From contig NZ_JAQSJE010000001.1 in assembly GCF_028649535.1 (NCBI RefSeq), positions 186,001 to 250,000 on the forward strand: 64,000 nt of DNA. The letters run 5' to 3'. Position numbers and translations under genes: made by a program. This document shows, piece by piece, positions 43,431-52,710 of this stretch. Each line of letters begins with the position of its first letter. Position 1 is the stretch's first letter. A model generated the notes under the pieces. The model had not been told where the DNA came from and searched no databases. It saw nothing but the letters and a program-made list of their open reading frames with translations. This stretch comes from Mannheimia cairinae. Its GTDB lineage: Bacteria; Pseudomonadota; Gammaproteobacteria; Enterobacterales; Pasteurellaceae.

Positions 43431-43883
43431 TTAGTGGTGATGAGGATGTTCGTGACAATGTTCTTTTTCACAATCGTGATCAGAATGTTCAGCGGCTAAA
43501 TCTGCAACTGAAATTGTGCCTAAAAACTTCTCAATTTGATCCTCTAATCGCTCCCACAAAGAGTGTGTTAAACATTGAGAATCTTTACGACAATTACCAC
43601 TACCTTTACATCTGGTTACATCAATGTTTTCGTTTACCGCTGAAATAATCATTCCTACGCTAATATCTTCTGGTTTTTTACCTAATTGATAGCCACCACC
43701 CGGGCCTCTAACACTTTGTACAATACCATCTCGACGAAGCTGTGCAAATAATTGCTCTAGATAGGAAAGAGAAATAGCTTGACGATCTGAAATATCGGCC
43801 AAACTCACAGGTTCTAATTTGCCGTGTAAAGCAATATCTAAAATAGCGGTAACAGCATAACGACCTTTTGAGGTAAGTTTCAT
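43431..43883 (-). CDS. iscR: Fe-S cluster transcription regulator IscR
   Basis: 150 residues, Rrf2 family. The winged helix (10-60) has the [19 protein letters not shown] recognition region. The [2Fe-2S] ligands Cys92, Cys98 and Cys104 are intact. The tail is His-rich ([12 protein letters not shown]). It represses its own operon when loaded with a cluster. A type 1 site lies upstream. Confidence 0.97.
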   Translation of the reverse strand: MKLTSKGRYAVTAILDIALHGKLEPVSLADISDRQAISLSYLEQLFAQLRRDGIVQSVRGPGGGYQLGKKPEDISVGMIISAVNENIDVTRCKGSGNCRKDSQCLTHSLWERLEDQIEKFLGTISVADLAAEHSDHDCEKEHCHEHPHHH

Positions 43884-43932
43884 AAATATCCCCGTTGATT
43901 TTATCCAGAATTTGTTCTGGAAAAGTTGCTAA

Positions 43933-43965
43933 ATTTTGATATACCCCACTAATTTAGTCAAGCAT
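43933..43965 (-). promoter_or_regulatory. iscR promoter with overlapping type 1 IscR site
   Basis: On the minus strand TTGACT (43961-43956), a 17-base spacer and CAAAAT (43938-43933) form the promoter. Overlapping the -35, ATACCCCACT-AATTT-AGTCAAGCAT (43941-43965) fits the type 1 consensus ATASYYGACTRWWWYAGTCRRSTAT with few changes. This is the autorepression arrangement known in E. coli. Confidence 0.8.
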
Positions 43966-43967
43966 TT

Positions 43968-43981
43968 ACACTAATTAGTGT
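43968..43981. repeat. Perfect 14-bp palindrome ACACTAATTAGTGT upstream of iscR
   Basis: It lies just upstream of the IscR site in the 359-base iscR-ompP1 gap. The inner ACT/AGT spacing is 4 rather than the 5 of an IscR site, so another regulator or a coincidental dyad is possible. Apart from this and the iscR promoter I see only AT-rich leader in the gap. CCAGAA-TTTG-TTCTGG (43905-43920) forms a hairpin in the iscR 5' leader. Confidence 0.45.
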
Positions 43982-44242
43982 GAAAGGTTTTATATATTAA
44001 AAATGACAAAACTATAAGCACTAATTATACGAAAAATTTCATAAAAACGCCAAAAAAAGTCAAAACACGCTGAGAATTTACGCAATTTATTCGCTAACTG
44101 ATCGGAACAGATGTTTTTTTTACAAAATTTAATTGATAGAGTGTATTTCGCTCCGTACAATCAGCCCGTTATATTTTTAATAACTATTTTTTATATCTAA
44201 TTACAACTATCAATCTTAATTAAATATTTTAAGAGATTTCCT

Positions 44243-45724
44243 ATGAATATGAATAAATTTTCAAAAACCTTACTTGCATCATTAGTTACATTAACCTCAG
44301 CAGGTGCTTATTCTGCAGCTTTCCAATTAGCTGAAGTTTCAACATCAGGCTTAGGTATGGCTTATGCGGGTAATGCTGCGGTTGCAGATAATGCATCTGT
44401 TGTTGCCACTAACCCAGCATTAATGACTTTATTTAAACAAACTGAAGTGTCTGTTGGGGGTATTTTTGTAGATGCAGATATCAACATTGAAGGTAAATTA
44501 AATTCAACTGGTAGTGACGCATCACATAAAAATATTGTCCCAAATGCAATTATTCCAAATTTATATGTTGTTTCACCAATTAACGATCGTTTTTCGATTG
44601 GTGGCGGTGTAAATGTAAATTACGGCTTAAAATCTGAATTTAGCCCAAACTATAGTGCGGGTTTCTTCGGTGGTCGTACTGATTTAAGTGCTGTAAATGT
44701 AAATTTAAGCGGTGCTTACAATCTTGGATATGGATTTAGTATTGGTGCAGGTATTAATGCTGTTCATGCAAAAGCGGAATTAGAGCGTTATTTAGGTGCT
44801 ATTGCGGCTCGCTTTAGTGAAGCAAAACAGGCATTAGCAAACAATCAAGATTTAATTGATAATGCAATTCAAAATCTCAAAAACCTAGAAACAGCTATCG
44901 CAGCTGGAAATACATCACTTGAGACACAAAAAACAGCATTACTTACTCAAGTTAATGGACTTTTACAAGCTAATGGCTTATCTCAAACTATTACAACATC
45001 TAATCAATTACAACTATTAGTAAATGGCATAGCCTCGATCAACACAGATACGACAATTCATAAATTAAAAGGCGATAAATGGGGATTTGGTTGGAACGCT
45101 GGCTTACTTTATGAAATCAATGAAAATAATCGCTTAGGTATTAGCTACCATTCTGCTATTAACCTGAAATTTAAAGGAAAATACTCAAATACCGTAGCAG
45201 TTGCTATTCCAAACGTAGTAAACACTACAACAGGCGGTGCTGAAATCGATGGTTCATTAACATTGCGTTTACCAGCCTATTGGGAAGTTTCAGGCTATCA
45301 TAAACTCACTGAAAAATTAGCTGCTCAATATAGCTACAAACGCACAAATTGGAGTAGCTTCAAGAGTTTAGATGCTTACGGTCAAAATGATAACTTATTA
45401 TTCCATAAAGTAGAGAACTTTAATGACTCTCAACGTATCGCATTTGGTTTATCTTATGATTTAAATGAAATGCTTACTCTACGCACAGGTATTGCCTACG
45501 ATGAAAGTGCAAGTGTAAGAAATCCATCTATTTCAATTCCAGATACTGACCGTACCTGGTACTCTTTAGGTGCAACAGTAAGAGCAACTCCAAACCTATC
45601 TGTTGATATTGGTTATTCTCACTTACGTGGAAGTAAATTAACCTTTAATGAAGATAATCTGGCTACTTTTAAAAGCAGAGCAAGAGCTAACCTTTACGGT
45701 TTAAATGTTAATTATAAATTCTAA
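44243..45724 (+). CDS. ompP1: Outer-membrane protein P1 / FadL-family porin
   Basis: 493 residues. The signal peptide ends near SAGAYSA, then AAFQLAEVSTSGLGMAYAG and the family NPA motif in VATNPALMTLF. FadL proteins carry hydrophobic compounds such as long-chain fatty acids across the outer membrane through a lateral opening. An insertion at about 185-275 (long Ala/Gln/Asn-rich helical region, IGAIAARFSEAKQAL onward) makes it longer than FadL of E. coli and should form an exposed helical loop. The C-terminus ends in Phe as barrels require. Confidence 0.9.
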   Translation: MNMNKFSKTLLASLVTLTSAGAYSAAFQLAEVSTSGLGMAYAGNAAVADNASVVATNPALMTLFKQTEVSVGGIFVDADINIEGKLNSTGSDASHKNIVPNAIIPNLYVVSPINDRFSIGGGVNVNYGLKSEFSPNYSAGFFGGRTDLSAVNVNLSGAYNLGYGFSIGAGINAVHAKAELERYLGAIAARFSEAKQALANNQDLIDNAIQNLKNLETAIAAGNTSLETQKTALLTQVNGLLQANGLSQTITTSNQLQLLVNGIASINTDTTIHKLKGDKWGFGWNAGLLYEINENNRLGISYHSAINLKFKGKYSNTVAVAIPNVVNTTTGGAEIDGSLTLRLPAYWEVSGYHKLTEKLAAQYSYKRTNWSSFKSLDAYGQNDNLLFHKVENFNDSQRIAFGLSYDLNEMLTLRTGIAYDESASVRNPSISIPDTDRTWYSLGATVRATPNLSVDIGYSHLRGSKLTFNEDNLATFKSRARANLYGLNVNYKF

Positions 45725-45742
45725 TTTAATGAATTAACTAAC

Positions 45743-45776
45743 AAAGACGTGTAAACTTAACTTACACGTCTTTTTT
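45743..45776 (+). terminator. ompP1 terminator
   Basis: Arms AAAGACGTGTAA (45743-45754) and TTACACGTCTTT (45762-45773) with a 7-base loop, running into TTT. The next gene begins 14 bases later. Confidence 0.88.
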
Positions 45777-45789
45777 ATTGGAATTTAAA

Positions 45790-46344
45790 ATGAAATCGCC
45801 AATTTACTACGATTTTTACCAAAGCCCATTAGGTCAATTACTTTTATTAGCCAAGCAAAAGGGCTTAATTTATATTGAATTAGGGCAAGAGCAGCAAACT
45901 ACATCATTAGAAAATTTTATAAAAGCAACAAATACAAGCGGTCAAGTTTTTGAAATTTTTTGCAAAACAAAAGAAATTTTAGACCGCTATTTTGCAGGTG
46001 AAAAACTTGCCTTTGAGCATTTAGATTTTCTAGCACCAGAAGGTACTGCATTTCAACAATCTGTTTGGAAAATCTTACGTCAAATCCCTTATGGCAAAAC
46101 AACGACTTATGGCGAGATTGCCAAACAGCTTGGCAAACCAAGTGCTATGCGAGCAGTAGGCGGTGCGGTTGGTCGTAATCCGATCTCGATTTTAGTGCCT
46201 TGTCATAGAGTATTAGGTAAAAATCAAGCCTTAACTGGTTTTGGTGGTGGATTACCAAATAAACGCTATTTATTACAGCTTGAAGGCATTGAATATCAAG
46301 ATAAAGGCATTGAATTTGTTAAGCCTAAAATAAAGAAATGGTAA
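45790..46344 (+). CDS. ogt: Methylated-DNA-protein-cysteine S-methyltransferase
   Basis: 184 residues from ATG 45790. A TTG at 45778 in frame overlaps the terminator and is less likely. The alkyl-acceptor motif PCHRVLG and the helix-turn-helix GKTTTYGEIAKQLGKPSAMRAVGGAVGRN are present. It repairs O6-alkylguanine and O4-alkylthymine by suicide transfer. An extended uptake signal lies inside the coding region near 45936. Confidence 0.95.
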   Translation: MKSPIYYDFYQSPLGQLLLLAKQKGLIYIELGQEQQTTSLENFIKATNTSGQVFEIFCKTKEILDRYFAGEKLAFEHLDFLAPEGTAFQQSVWKILRQIPYGKTTTYGEIAKQLGKPSAMRAVGGAVGRNPISILVPCHRVLGKNQALTGFGGGLPNKRYLLQLEGIEYQDKGIEFVKPKIKKW

Positions 46345-46350
46345 AAAAAC

Positions 46351-46380
46351 AAGCCTGAGTGATAAAAATCACTCAGGCTT
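46351..46380. terminator. Terminator shared by ogt and gdhA
   Basis: Arms AAGCCTGAGTGAT and ATCACTCAGGCTT around a 4-base loop, with CTCTTT after it on the plus strand and GTTTTTTTA after it on the minus strand. It serves both converging genes. Confidence 0.88.
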
Positions 46381-46404
46381 CTCTTTATGTTTTTATTTAG
46401 CTAA

Positions 46405-47745
46405 TTACACAATACCTTGTTCTAGCATTGCATTTGCCACTTTTTTGAAGCCTGCAATATTAGCACCATTTACATAGTTTACGAAGCCATCTGCTTCGGT
46501 ACCATTTTCAACACAGTTTTCGTGAATTGCTTTCATAATGTTGAATAAACGTTGATCCACCTCTTCACGAGTCCAAGATAAGCGAATCGCATTTTGGCTC
46601 ATCTCTAAACCTGAAGTTGCAACACCACCCGCATTTGCAGCTTTGCCCGGTGCATAAAGAATTTTTGCACCGATAAACACTTCAACACCACCTAAAGTAG
46701 TTGGCATATTTGCACCTTCCGCTACGCATACACAGCCATTTTTTACTAGCTCTTTTGCATCTTCTGTATCTAACTCATTTTGAGTTGCACAAGGTAATGC
46801 GATATCACAAGCAACACCCCAAGGTTTTTGACCTTCAAAGTACTGTAAACCTTGCTCTTTAGCATAAACAGATAAACGCTCACGACGTACATTTTTAAGC
46901 TCTAACAATGCTTGTAATTGCTCTTCTGTCATACCTGAATCAGAGAATAATACGTAGCCGTTAGAATCTGAAACTGTTAATACTTTACCACCTTTTTGAA
47001 GTACTTTTTCTGAAGCGTATTGTGCTACGTTACCAGAACCTGAAACAACAACACGTTTTCCTTCTAAAGACTCGCCTTTAGTGGCTAACATAGATTCTGC
47101 AAAATAAACTGCACCATAACCTGTTGCTTCCGGGCGAATTAAACTACCGCCCCAAGTTAAACTTTTACCAGTTAATACAGAAGTAAACTCATTACTTAAT
47201 TTTTTATATTGACCAAACATATAACCGATTTCACGGCCGCCAACACCAATATCGCCTGCTGGCACATCGGTATCTGCACCAATATGACGATATAATTCAC
47301 TCATAAACGCTTGGCAAAAACGCATTACTTCCGCATCTGATTTCCCTTTAGGATCAAAATCAGAACCACCTTTACCACCACCCATTGGCAATGTTGTTAA
47401 CGCATTTTTAAATACTTGCTCAAAGGCTAAGAATTTTAATACACCTAAATCTACAGTTGGGTGGAAACGAATACCACCTTTGTATGGGCCGATAGCAGAG
47501 TTCATTTGAACACGGTAGCCACGATTTACTTGTACGTTGCCTTTATCATCTACCCACGTTACACGAAAGCTAATTACACGCTCAGGCTCAACAATACGTT
47601 CTAATAAACCTTGTTGCGTATATTTTGGGTTTTTCGCTAAAAATGGAGCAAGACTGCCGAATACTTCTTCAACTGCTTGATGGAATGGTGCTTGGTTTGG
47701 ATCACGTTGTTTGATTTTTTGGAAAAGGGCGTTTAAATCGCTCAT
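46405..47745 (-). CDS. gdhA: NADP-specific glutamate dehydrogenase
   Basis: 446 residues, hexameric type I GDH. The catalytic lysine lies in LPMGGGKGGSDFDPKGKS, and the Rossmann domain begins VVVSGSGNVAQYA. It aminates 2-oxoglutarate with NADPH to assimilate ammonia. Monocistronic, with the terminator shared with ogt. Confidence 0.97.
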   Translation of the reverse strand: MSDLNALFQKIKQRDPNQAPFHQAVEEVFGSLAPFLAKNPKYTQQGLLERIVEPERVISFRVTWVDDKGNVQVNRGYRVQMNSAIGPYKGGIRFHPTVDLGVLKFLAFEQVFKNALTTLPMGGGKGGSDFDPKGKSDAEVMRFCQAFMSELYRHIGADTDVPAGDIGVGGREIGYMFGQYKKLSNEFTSVLTGKSLTWGGSLIRPEATGYGAVYFAESMLATKGESLEGKRVVVSGSGNVAQYASEKVLQKGGKVLTVSDSNGYVLFSDSGMTEEQLQALLELKNVRRERLSVYAKEQGLQYFEGQKPWGVACDIALPCATQNELDTEDAKELVKNGCVCVAEGANMPTTLGGVEVFIGAKILYAPGKAANAGGVATSGLEMSQNAIRLSWTREEVDQRLFNIMKAIHENCVENGTEADGFVNYVNGANIAGFKKVANAMLEQGIV

Positions 47746-47885
47746 TACTGACTCCTGATTTTATTTTGATGTTGTGTATTTAAGTTGAGATAAGTCTAGC
47801 AAGCATTAATAAAATTGAAAAGGCATATTAGAAAAATTTATCATTAAAATAAGAAAAATTTAGTTTAAATGTCGATTTTTTACAC

Positions 47886-47924
47886 AAAAAAAAGAAACCC
47901 ACCTTACTTTAAAAGGTGGGTTTC
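47886..47924 (-). terminator. bamE terminator
   Basis: On the minus strand arms GAAACCCACCTT and AAGGTGGGTTTC (47913-47924 with 47894-47905) are followed by eight T (47893-47886), 16 bases after the bamE stop. Confidence 0.88.
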
Positions 47925-47939
47925 TAGGTTAATTAATGA

Positions 47940-48290
47940 TTAATTTTCAAGATTTATTTCATTGTTTGCATTACTATCATCAATTTTGCTAACTAAACCA
48001 TTTGCATCAAAATAAACAAATACATTACGTTGTTCTGGCTCATTATACCCTTCACGTTTAATGAACACATAATCCCAACGGTGCGTTTCAAAAATATTTT
48101 TTAGCATCGGGGTGCCGAGTACATATTCGACTTGTTCTGGTGTCATTCCCACACGTAATAGATCAATGTTTTCTTGCTCTAAATAATTTCCTTGCGGCAC
48201 ATCAATTCGATAAACCACTTTTTTAACTGTTGAGCAAGATGTTACACTCATTGCGACTAATATCGCTGCGAAAAGAGATTTCATTTTCAT
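47940..48290 (-). CDS. bamE: Outer-membrane assembly lipoprotein BamE
   Basis: 116 residues with lipobox VTSC (Cys19) and the SmpA/OmlA core: YRIDVPQGNYLEQENIDLLRVGMTPEQVEYVLGTP and RWDYVFI. A component of the BAM complex that inserts outer-membrane barrels. Confidence 0.95.
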   Translation of the reverse strand: MKMKSLFAAILVAMSVTSCSTVKKVVYRIDVPQGNYLEQENIDLLRVGMTPEQVEYVLGTPMLKNIFETHRWDYVFIKREGYNEPEQRNVFVYFDANGLVSKIDDSNANNEINLEN

Positions 48291-48359
48291 ATATATTGAC
48301 CTTTTAACGATACAAAATGTAATGGTAAGAATAATACCTAAACTAATAAAAATTTTCCA

Positions 48360-49361
48360 TTATTTATTACGCTCAAGCTGATCACGTAAATTTGCCGGTA
48401 ATCCTTTGATTGTTAAACTATCATTTAGTTCATCCCAAATTAAACGTTCGCCTAGTAATTCCGCATTAAAACTAATTGTAACCCCTTTGCCCGAACCCGA
48501 ATATTTTGTTAGGGCTTTTAAGGTGCTACGCATCGGAGGAATATTCTCTTCTAATCCATAGTCTTCATTTTGAGTAAATTGAGCAAATTCCATTTCATTT
48601 AGTATTGGCATTACTTGCGAGACTTCATTTAATGCAATCTCCTCTCCTTGACTCATCTGACCTTTACAATAGTCAAAAACCTGTTTTTTCACTTCTCTGG
48701 TTTGTGGGGCCGATAATTCGCCTTGTTCGCAATAATCACTTACTGCTTGCAATAAAGTTTGGTTTTGTACTTGTGGATTAAAGCCTTCTTCCGCACTTAA
48801 AAAATCCATAAAGAAATCAGCAATTCTTCGCCCTACTCTGCCTTTCACAAAGGTTAAATAACGGTTTGACTGCGAATTGATTTGTAACTCCGTTAAATTG
48901 ATACGGCACGCAATATCATATTGAGAAATTTCCAAATATTGTGTGCGTTTTACTTCTAGCTGGTCATCTACCAACATTGAATTACGACTGTCAATTAAAG
49001 CAATAAACAAATAGTCGGTTGCTAAAAAAGTATAACGACAAAGAATAAATGTTCCACCTTCAGCAAACGGATATTTAATTAATTCAGAAGCCAACATTTT
49101 GGCACAGCTATGGCTAAAAGGCAGAAAATCAGTCTCTTCTTCTAATAATCGATTCAGTTGCTGGGCAAAAACAGATTCAGCTTTAAAAATACCATAAGCC
49201 TTTGCCTTTGTTTGATAAGCTTGATGTAACTGCAACATCATTTGATCCACTTCTGCAGAAATATCCAATAAGTTTTCACGCAAAATAGTGTTTAATTCTG
49301 GGCTCTCACCTTCTGTTTTATGTAATTGGTGTAAGACGATTTCGGAAACATTTATACTCAT
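48360..49361 (-). CDS. yejK: Nucleoid-associated protein YejK (NdpA)
   Basis: 333 residues, length and segments matching YejK/Ndp[16 protein letters not shown] at the start, [23 protein letters not shown] in the middle and [14 protein letters not shown]-type end. A nucleoid protein of unclear role in gamma-proteobacteria. Divergent from ridA. Confidence 0.93.
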   Translation of the reverse strand: MSINVSEIVLHQLHKTEGESPELNTILRENLLDISAEVDQMMLQLHQAYQTKAKAYGIFKAESVFAQQLNRLLEEETDFLPFSHSCAKMLASELIKYPFAEGGTFILCRYTFLATDYLFIALIDSRNSMLVDDQLEVKRTQYLEISQYDIACRINLTELQINSQSNRYLTFVKGRVGRRIADFFMDFLSAEEGFNPQVQNQTLLQAVSDYCEQGELSAPQTREVKKQVFDYCKGQMSQGEEIALNEVSQVMPILNEMEFAQFTQNEDYGLEENIPPMRSTLKALTKYSGSGKGVTISFNAELLGERLIWDELNDSLTIKGLPANLRDQLERNK

Positions 49362-49442
49362 TTATTCTATTCTCTTTATTCCAAATAATAAGAAAAGATA
49401 TTATCATTAATTCACTTATTTTTCATTGAAAAGGAACAGAAG

Positions 49443-49832
49443 ATGACAAAAGTTATTCATACAGAAAATGCCCCAGCAGCAATCGGCCCATATGTACAAG
49501 CTGTTGATTTAGGTAATATGGTGCTTACCTCGGGGCAAATTCCGGTAAATCCACAAACAGGTGAAATACCAACAGATATTGTGAAACAAACTCGGCAATC
49601 ACTGAATAATGTAAAAGCTATTCTTGAGCAAGCAGGCTTAACAGTGGGCGATATTGTCAAAACAACAGTTTTTGTTAAAGACCTTAATGATTTTGCCACT
49701 GTGAATGCCGAATATGAAGCTTTCTTCCGTGAACACAATCACCCTTCATTCCCTGCTCGTTCTTGTGTAGAAGTCGCTCGTTTACCAAAAGATGTTGGCT
49801 TAGAAATTGAAGCCATTGCAGTACGTAAATAA
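49443..49832 (+). CDS. ridA: 2-iminobutanoate/2-iminopropanoate deaminase RidA
   Basis: 129 residues of the YjgF/RidA family, a trimer that removes reactive enamine/imine intermediates made by PLP enzymes. Conserved: NMVLTSGQIPVNPQTGE, and the signature SFPARSCVEVARLPKDVGLEIEAIA with the active-site Arg and Glu. An uptake signal begins on its stop codon. Confidence 0.96.
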   Translation: MTKVIHTENAPAAIGPYVQAVDLGNMVLTSGQIPVNPQTGEIPTDIVKQTRQSLNNVKAILEQAGLTVGDIVKTTVFVKDLNDFATVNAEYEAFFREHNHPSFPARSCVEVARLPKDVGLEIEAIAVRK

Positions 49833-49866
49833 CAAGCGGTTATTTTTTGGAAATATTTTGCAAATG
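49832..49866 (+). promoter_or_regulatory. Uptake signal abutting the pgeF start codon
   Basis: ACAAGCGGT (49832-49840), then 23 bases ending in TTTTGCAA, then ATG at 49864. TGGAAA at its centre is the only ribosome-binding candidate. Same geometry as at cca and the DUF2625 gene. Confidence 0.6.
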
Positions 49867-50601
49867 GAAAAAATCAGCCCAAACTGGAATATACCGCCAC
49901 ATATTCACGCTTTTACGACCGTAAGAACAGGGGGCGTTAGCCAACCTCCTTTTGATAGCTTTAATTTAGGTGATCACGTAAATGACAACCCTGAATTTGT
50001 AGCAACAAACCGTGAATTATTAGTGGAAAATTTTCATCTGCCACAAGCACCGCTATTTTTAACACAGACTCACAGTACAAAAGTTATTCGTCTTCCGTAT
50101 GAAGGTGTAGTACCTGAAGCAGATGCCGTTTATACCAATCAACCTAATCAAGTTTGCTTGGTAATGACAGCAGACTGTTTACCGGTATTATTCGTCAGCC
50201 AAGATGGTAAAGAAATCGCGGCTGCTCACGCAGGTTGGCGTGGGCTATGCGATGGTGTGTTAGAGGCAACTGTTGCGGAATTTGAATGCGAACCTTCACA
50301 AATTTCCGCTTGGCTAGGACCTGCTATTGGTCCAACTGCTTTTCAGGTAGGGAGTGAAGTGATTGAGCAATTCTGTGCTTTTGATGCTCAAGCTAAAGAT
50401 GCCTTTGTTAAAGACAGCTCTGCAAGCGGTAAATTTTTAGGCAATCTTTACCAAATTGCAAAACAACGCTTAAATAAGCTAGGTATTGTTAATATCTCAG
50501 GCGGAGAATATTGCACTTATACTGAAAAAGAACGTTTTTTCTCTTATCGTAGAGATAAGCAAACAGGACGAATGGCAACATTGATTTGGCGGTCTGAATA
50601 A
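49864..50601 (+). CDS. pgeF: Peptidoglycan editing factor PgeF / YfiH-type copper oxidase
   Basis: 245 residues from ATG 49864. The longer frame would start inside ridA. Family motifs: TTVRTGGVSQPPFDSFNLGDHV, the metal-site His in LTQTHST, Cys and His in VMTADCLPVLF and AAHAGWRGL. YfiH proteins are reported to remove misincorporated L-Ser from peptidoglycan precursors and to act as polyphenol oxidases. Follows ridA in the same direction. Confidence 0.93.
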   Translation: MEKISPNWNIPPHIHAFTTVRTGGVSQPPFDSFNLGDHVNDNPEFVATNRELLVENFHLPQAPLFLTQTHSTKVIRLPYEGVVPEADAVYTNQPNQVCLVMTADCLPVLFVSQDGKEIAAAHAGWRGLCDGVLEATVAEFECEPSQISAWLGPAIGPTAFQVGSEVIEQFCAFDAQAKDAFVKDSSASGKFLGNLYQIAKQRLNKLGIVNISGGEYCTYTEKERFFSYRRDKQTGRMATLIWRSE

Positions 50602-50687
50602 TATTACGACTAATAATTAGCCGAGTAATCGCAATTGACTAGACGAATACTCGGTTTTTCTCTATAATCGCAACCACTCATCTCTAT

Positions 50688-50763
50688 CCCCCCTTAGCTC
50701 AGTGGTTAGAGCAGGCGACTCATAATCGCTTGGTCGCTGGTTCAAGTCCGGCAGGGGGGACCA
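50688..50763 (+). tRNA. ileX: tRNA-Ile(CAT), the lysidine-modified isoleucine tRNA
   Basis: 76 bases with CCA encoded. Acceptor arms CCCCCCT and AGGGGGG pair, the T arm is GCTGG-TTCAAGT-CCGGC, and the anticodon loop is CTCATAA. The body is nearly identical to E. coli tRNA-Ile2, whose CAT anticodon becomes lysidine-modified to read AUA. It is neither the initiator nor the elongator methionine tRNA. The integrase gene starting 190 bases downstream shows it is the attachment target of the island. Confidence 0.93.
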
Positions 50764-50777
50764 TTTAAGAATTGCAT

Positions 50778-50916
50778 ATTGTCTTACATTGTCTCAAATT
50801 TACTATAAAAACAAGAACTTATGTTCTTTTATAGTCCCTTATTGTCTCTTTTAGTTGCATTGCATCTTAGCGTTTATGATCCCTATTTTGAAAATGGGGA
50901 AAAATAGGGATCATAA
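50778..50916. promoter_or_regulatory. Left attachment region with Vis-type and integrase arm-type motifs
   Basis: ATTGTC occurs at 50778, 50788 and 50841. The reverse complement of AATGCAACTAAAAGAGACAA lies at 50842-50861. A perfect 16-bp inverted repeat, TTATGATCCCTATTTT (50874-50889) and its complement (50901-50916), stands 38 bases before the integrase start. The core ATGATCCCTA recurs at the right end, so these are candidate integrase arm sites, and the dyad may also control int. Between them ACTATAA/TTATAGT (50802-50835) forms a hairpin that may terminate the tRNA transcript. Confidence 0.6.
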
Positions 50917-50953
50917 AGTCTTATAAACCCATATATTACAAGGCTTAGACGAA

Positions 50954-52168
50954 ATGACTGTAACTAAAAAAACTATTTCTGATATTTTTATTAAAAACCT
51001 CAAATATTCCCCAAATTCAAAACCTATCGCAGATAGTAACGGGCTATTTATCCTTGCACAGAAAAAGGCAAAAGTATGGATTTATAGCTATATCAACCCG
51101 AAAACAGGCAAGCGAAGCACAAAAAATAGAATCGGAAGCTATCCGCAAATGAGCTTAGCTGATGCAAGGAAAAAAAGGGACGAGTTAAACGCTATTGTAA
51201 GGCAAGGCTTAGACCCTTTTGATTATCTAGCCCAGCAACAAAAGGAACTGGAACAAAAGCAGGAAACTATAAAATCTTTTGCTCATAAATGGGCTGATTG
51301 GAAACTATCAAAAGGTAAATGCAAGCCTAAAACAATGGAAAAATGCTTGCAGAGATTAGAGAACCATTTATTCCCCCGTTTTGATGGATATACGCTAGAA
51401 GATTTTACCTTAACAGATACGATTAACCGCTTAACTGATTTAGAGCGAATAATGCCTGACACATTACATAGAATTGCAGGGAATTTAATAGAAATTTTAG
51501 ATTATGCAGTTTTATGCGGACGAATTGCTTTTAATCCTATTAGCGTAATAAAAAAAGCATTTAAAACAGTAAGTACAACGCATCAACCCGCTATAATGCC
51601 TGAAGATTTAGCTGAATTTTTGCAAGACTTGCAGAAATCGAACAGAACACCACAAATAAAATTATTAGTTGAATGGCAACTTCTTAATATCCTTAGGCCG
51701 TTTGAAGCTGCTGCTGTAGAATGGAGCGATATTGATTGGGAAACTAAAACGCTGACTATTCCGGCTGAACGAATGAAAGGCGGTAAAAATCCGCATTCTG
51801 TTCCCTTAACGAAACAAGCCTTAGCAATTTTAGAGGAAATGAAAAAATATAGCGGGCATTGTAAGCATATTTTCCCAAGTAGAACCAATAGAAATAAACC
51901 GACAAATAGCCAAAGTGTGAATAATGCAATCAAACGTTTAAACAGTGGTAAATACAAAGGCATTTTAGTTGCTCACGGTTTAAGAAGTGTTGCCAGCACT
52001 TATTTACACGAACGCTTTACAACCGAGCCCCTGGTTGTAGAGGCTTGTTTATCGCATACAAACAAAGACACCGTAATGAGTGCATACCACCGCAAAAGAT
52101 GGTTAGACCGAAGACGGGAGATTATGCAAGAATGGGCTGATTTTGTAGAGCAATGTAATAGAGGTTAA
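50954..52168 (+). CDS. int: Tyrosine recombinase, P4-type integrase (island 1)
   Basis: 404 residues. The N-terminal arm-binding domain (DUF4102-type) covers about 1-95 (DSNGLFILAQKKAKVW, IGSYPQMSLADARKKR). The catalytic residues are Arg248 (ILRPFEAAAVEW), His341 and Arg344 (AHGLRS), His368 (CLSHT) and nucleophile Tyr378. The gene is adjacent to tRNA-Ile(CAT) and reads away from it. Confidence 0.95.
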   Translation: MTVTKKTISDIFIKNLKYSPNSKPIADSNGLFILAQKKAKVWIYSYINPKTGKRSTKNRIGSYPQMSLADARKKRDELNAIVRQGLDPFDYLAQQQKELEQKQETIKSFAHKWADWKLSKGKCKPKTMEKCLQRLENHLFPRFDGYTLEDFTLTDTINRLTDLERIMPDTLHRIAGNLIEILDYAVLCGRIAFNPISVIKKAFKTVSTTHQPAIMPEDLAEFLQDLQKSNRTPQIKLLVEWQLLNILRPFEAAAVEWSDIDWETKTLTIPAERMKGGKNPHSVPLTKQALAILEEMKKYSGHCKHIFPSRTNRNKPTNSQSVNNAIKRLNSGKYKGILVAHGLRSVASTYLHERFTTEPLVVEACLSHTNKDTVMSAYHRKRWLDRRREIMQEWADFVEQCNRG

Positions 52169-52250
52169 AAGGCTAAAAGTAAAAGAATTCCTTGAATTTA
52201 TAAAGCGTTGTTCATATTATGAAACTCAATAAATATTGGGAGGCTTTAAA

Positions 52251-52502
52251 ATGGATTATCTATCACGATATTATTTACCGTTTTATATTTTCTATGGTAT
52301 TTGTTCGTTTTTCGGCTTTTTTACTTATTTTTTAAAGGGAGATAGTAGCCTTACTGTCTCATTTTTCGGAGCATTAATTGCTGGTACTATATTTCTATTA
52401 ATATCAGCTTTGTGCATCCTTCCTATACTTTTTATTGTATTGAGTTTATTAACTTATCCTATTAATTTGTTATTCAGCCTTTTCAAAAGCAAATTTCAAT
52501 AA
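52251..52502 (+). CDS. Small three-span membrane protein
   Basis: 83 residues from ATG 52251, with GGGAGG ten bases upstream. Three hydrophobic spans (about 8-25, 32-55, 55-75) and a Lys-tipped C-terminus (FKSKFQ). Not recognised. It is followed by a terminator and may be an accessory or immunity gene of the island. Confidence 0.55.
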   Translation: MDYLSRYYLPFYIFYGICSFFGFFTYFLKGDSSLTVSFFGALIAGTIFLLISALCILPILFIVLSLLTYPINLLFSLFKSKFQ

Positions 52503-52526
52503 GCGGTCAATGACCGCTTTTCTTAT
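52502..52526 (+). terminator. Terminator after the small membrane protein
   Basis: AAGCGGT and ACCGCTT arms with CAATG loop, followed by TTCTTAT. The stem is also a pair of uptake-signal cores. Confidence 0.65.
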
Positions 52527-52710
52527 ACTCGTTTTATTTTACTAAAACCAAAATTTTTAATTAATCGCTTGCTGGCTGCTATGCCCTCAATGCGAGCCGT
52601 ATCCCCCACCACACCCGCACAAACTAAAAATGGCGAATTGAACGCAAATGCAAAAATCCCCCTAGCCTTAGCCTATATAGCGTGAAAGTAGCTCAAAATA
52701 TCCATTTTTA

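Noticed and set aside
43968-43981. Second IscR site
   Set aside because: The ACT/AGT half-sites are four bases apart instead of five and the flanks do not fit the consensus.
50688-50763. tRNA-Met from the CAT anticodon
   Set aside because: The body of the tRNA matches tRNA-Ile2 of E. coli, which has a CAT anticodon modified to lysidine, and lacks initiator features.
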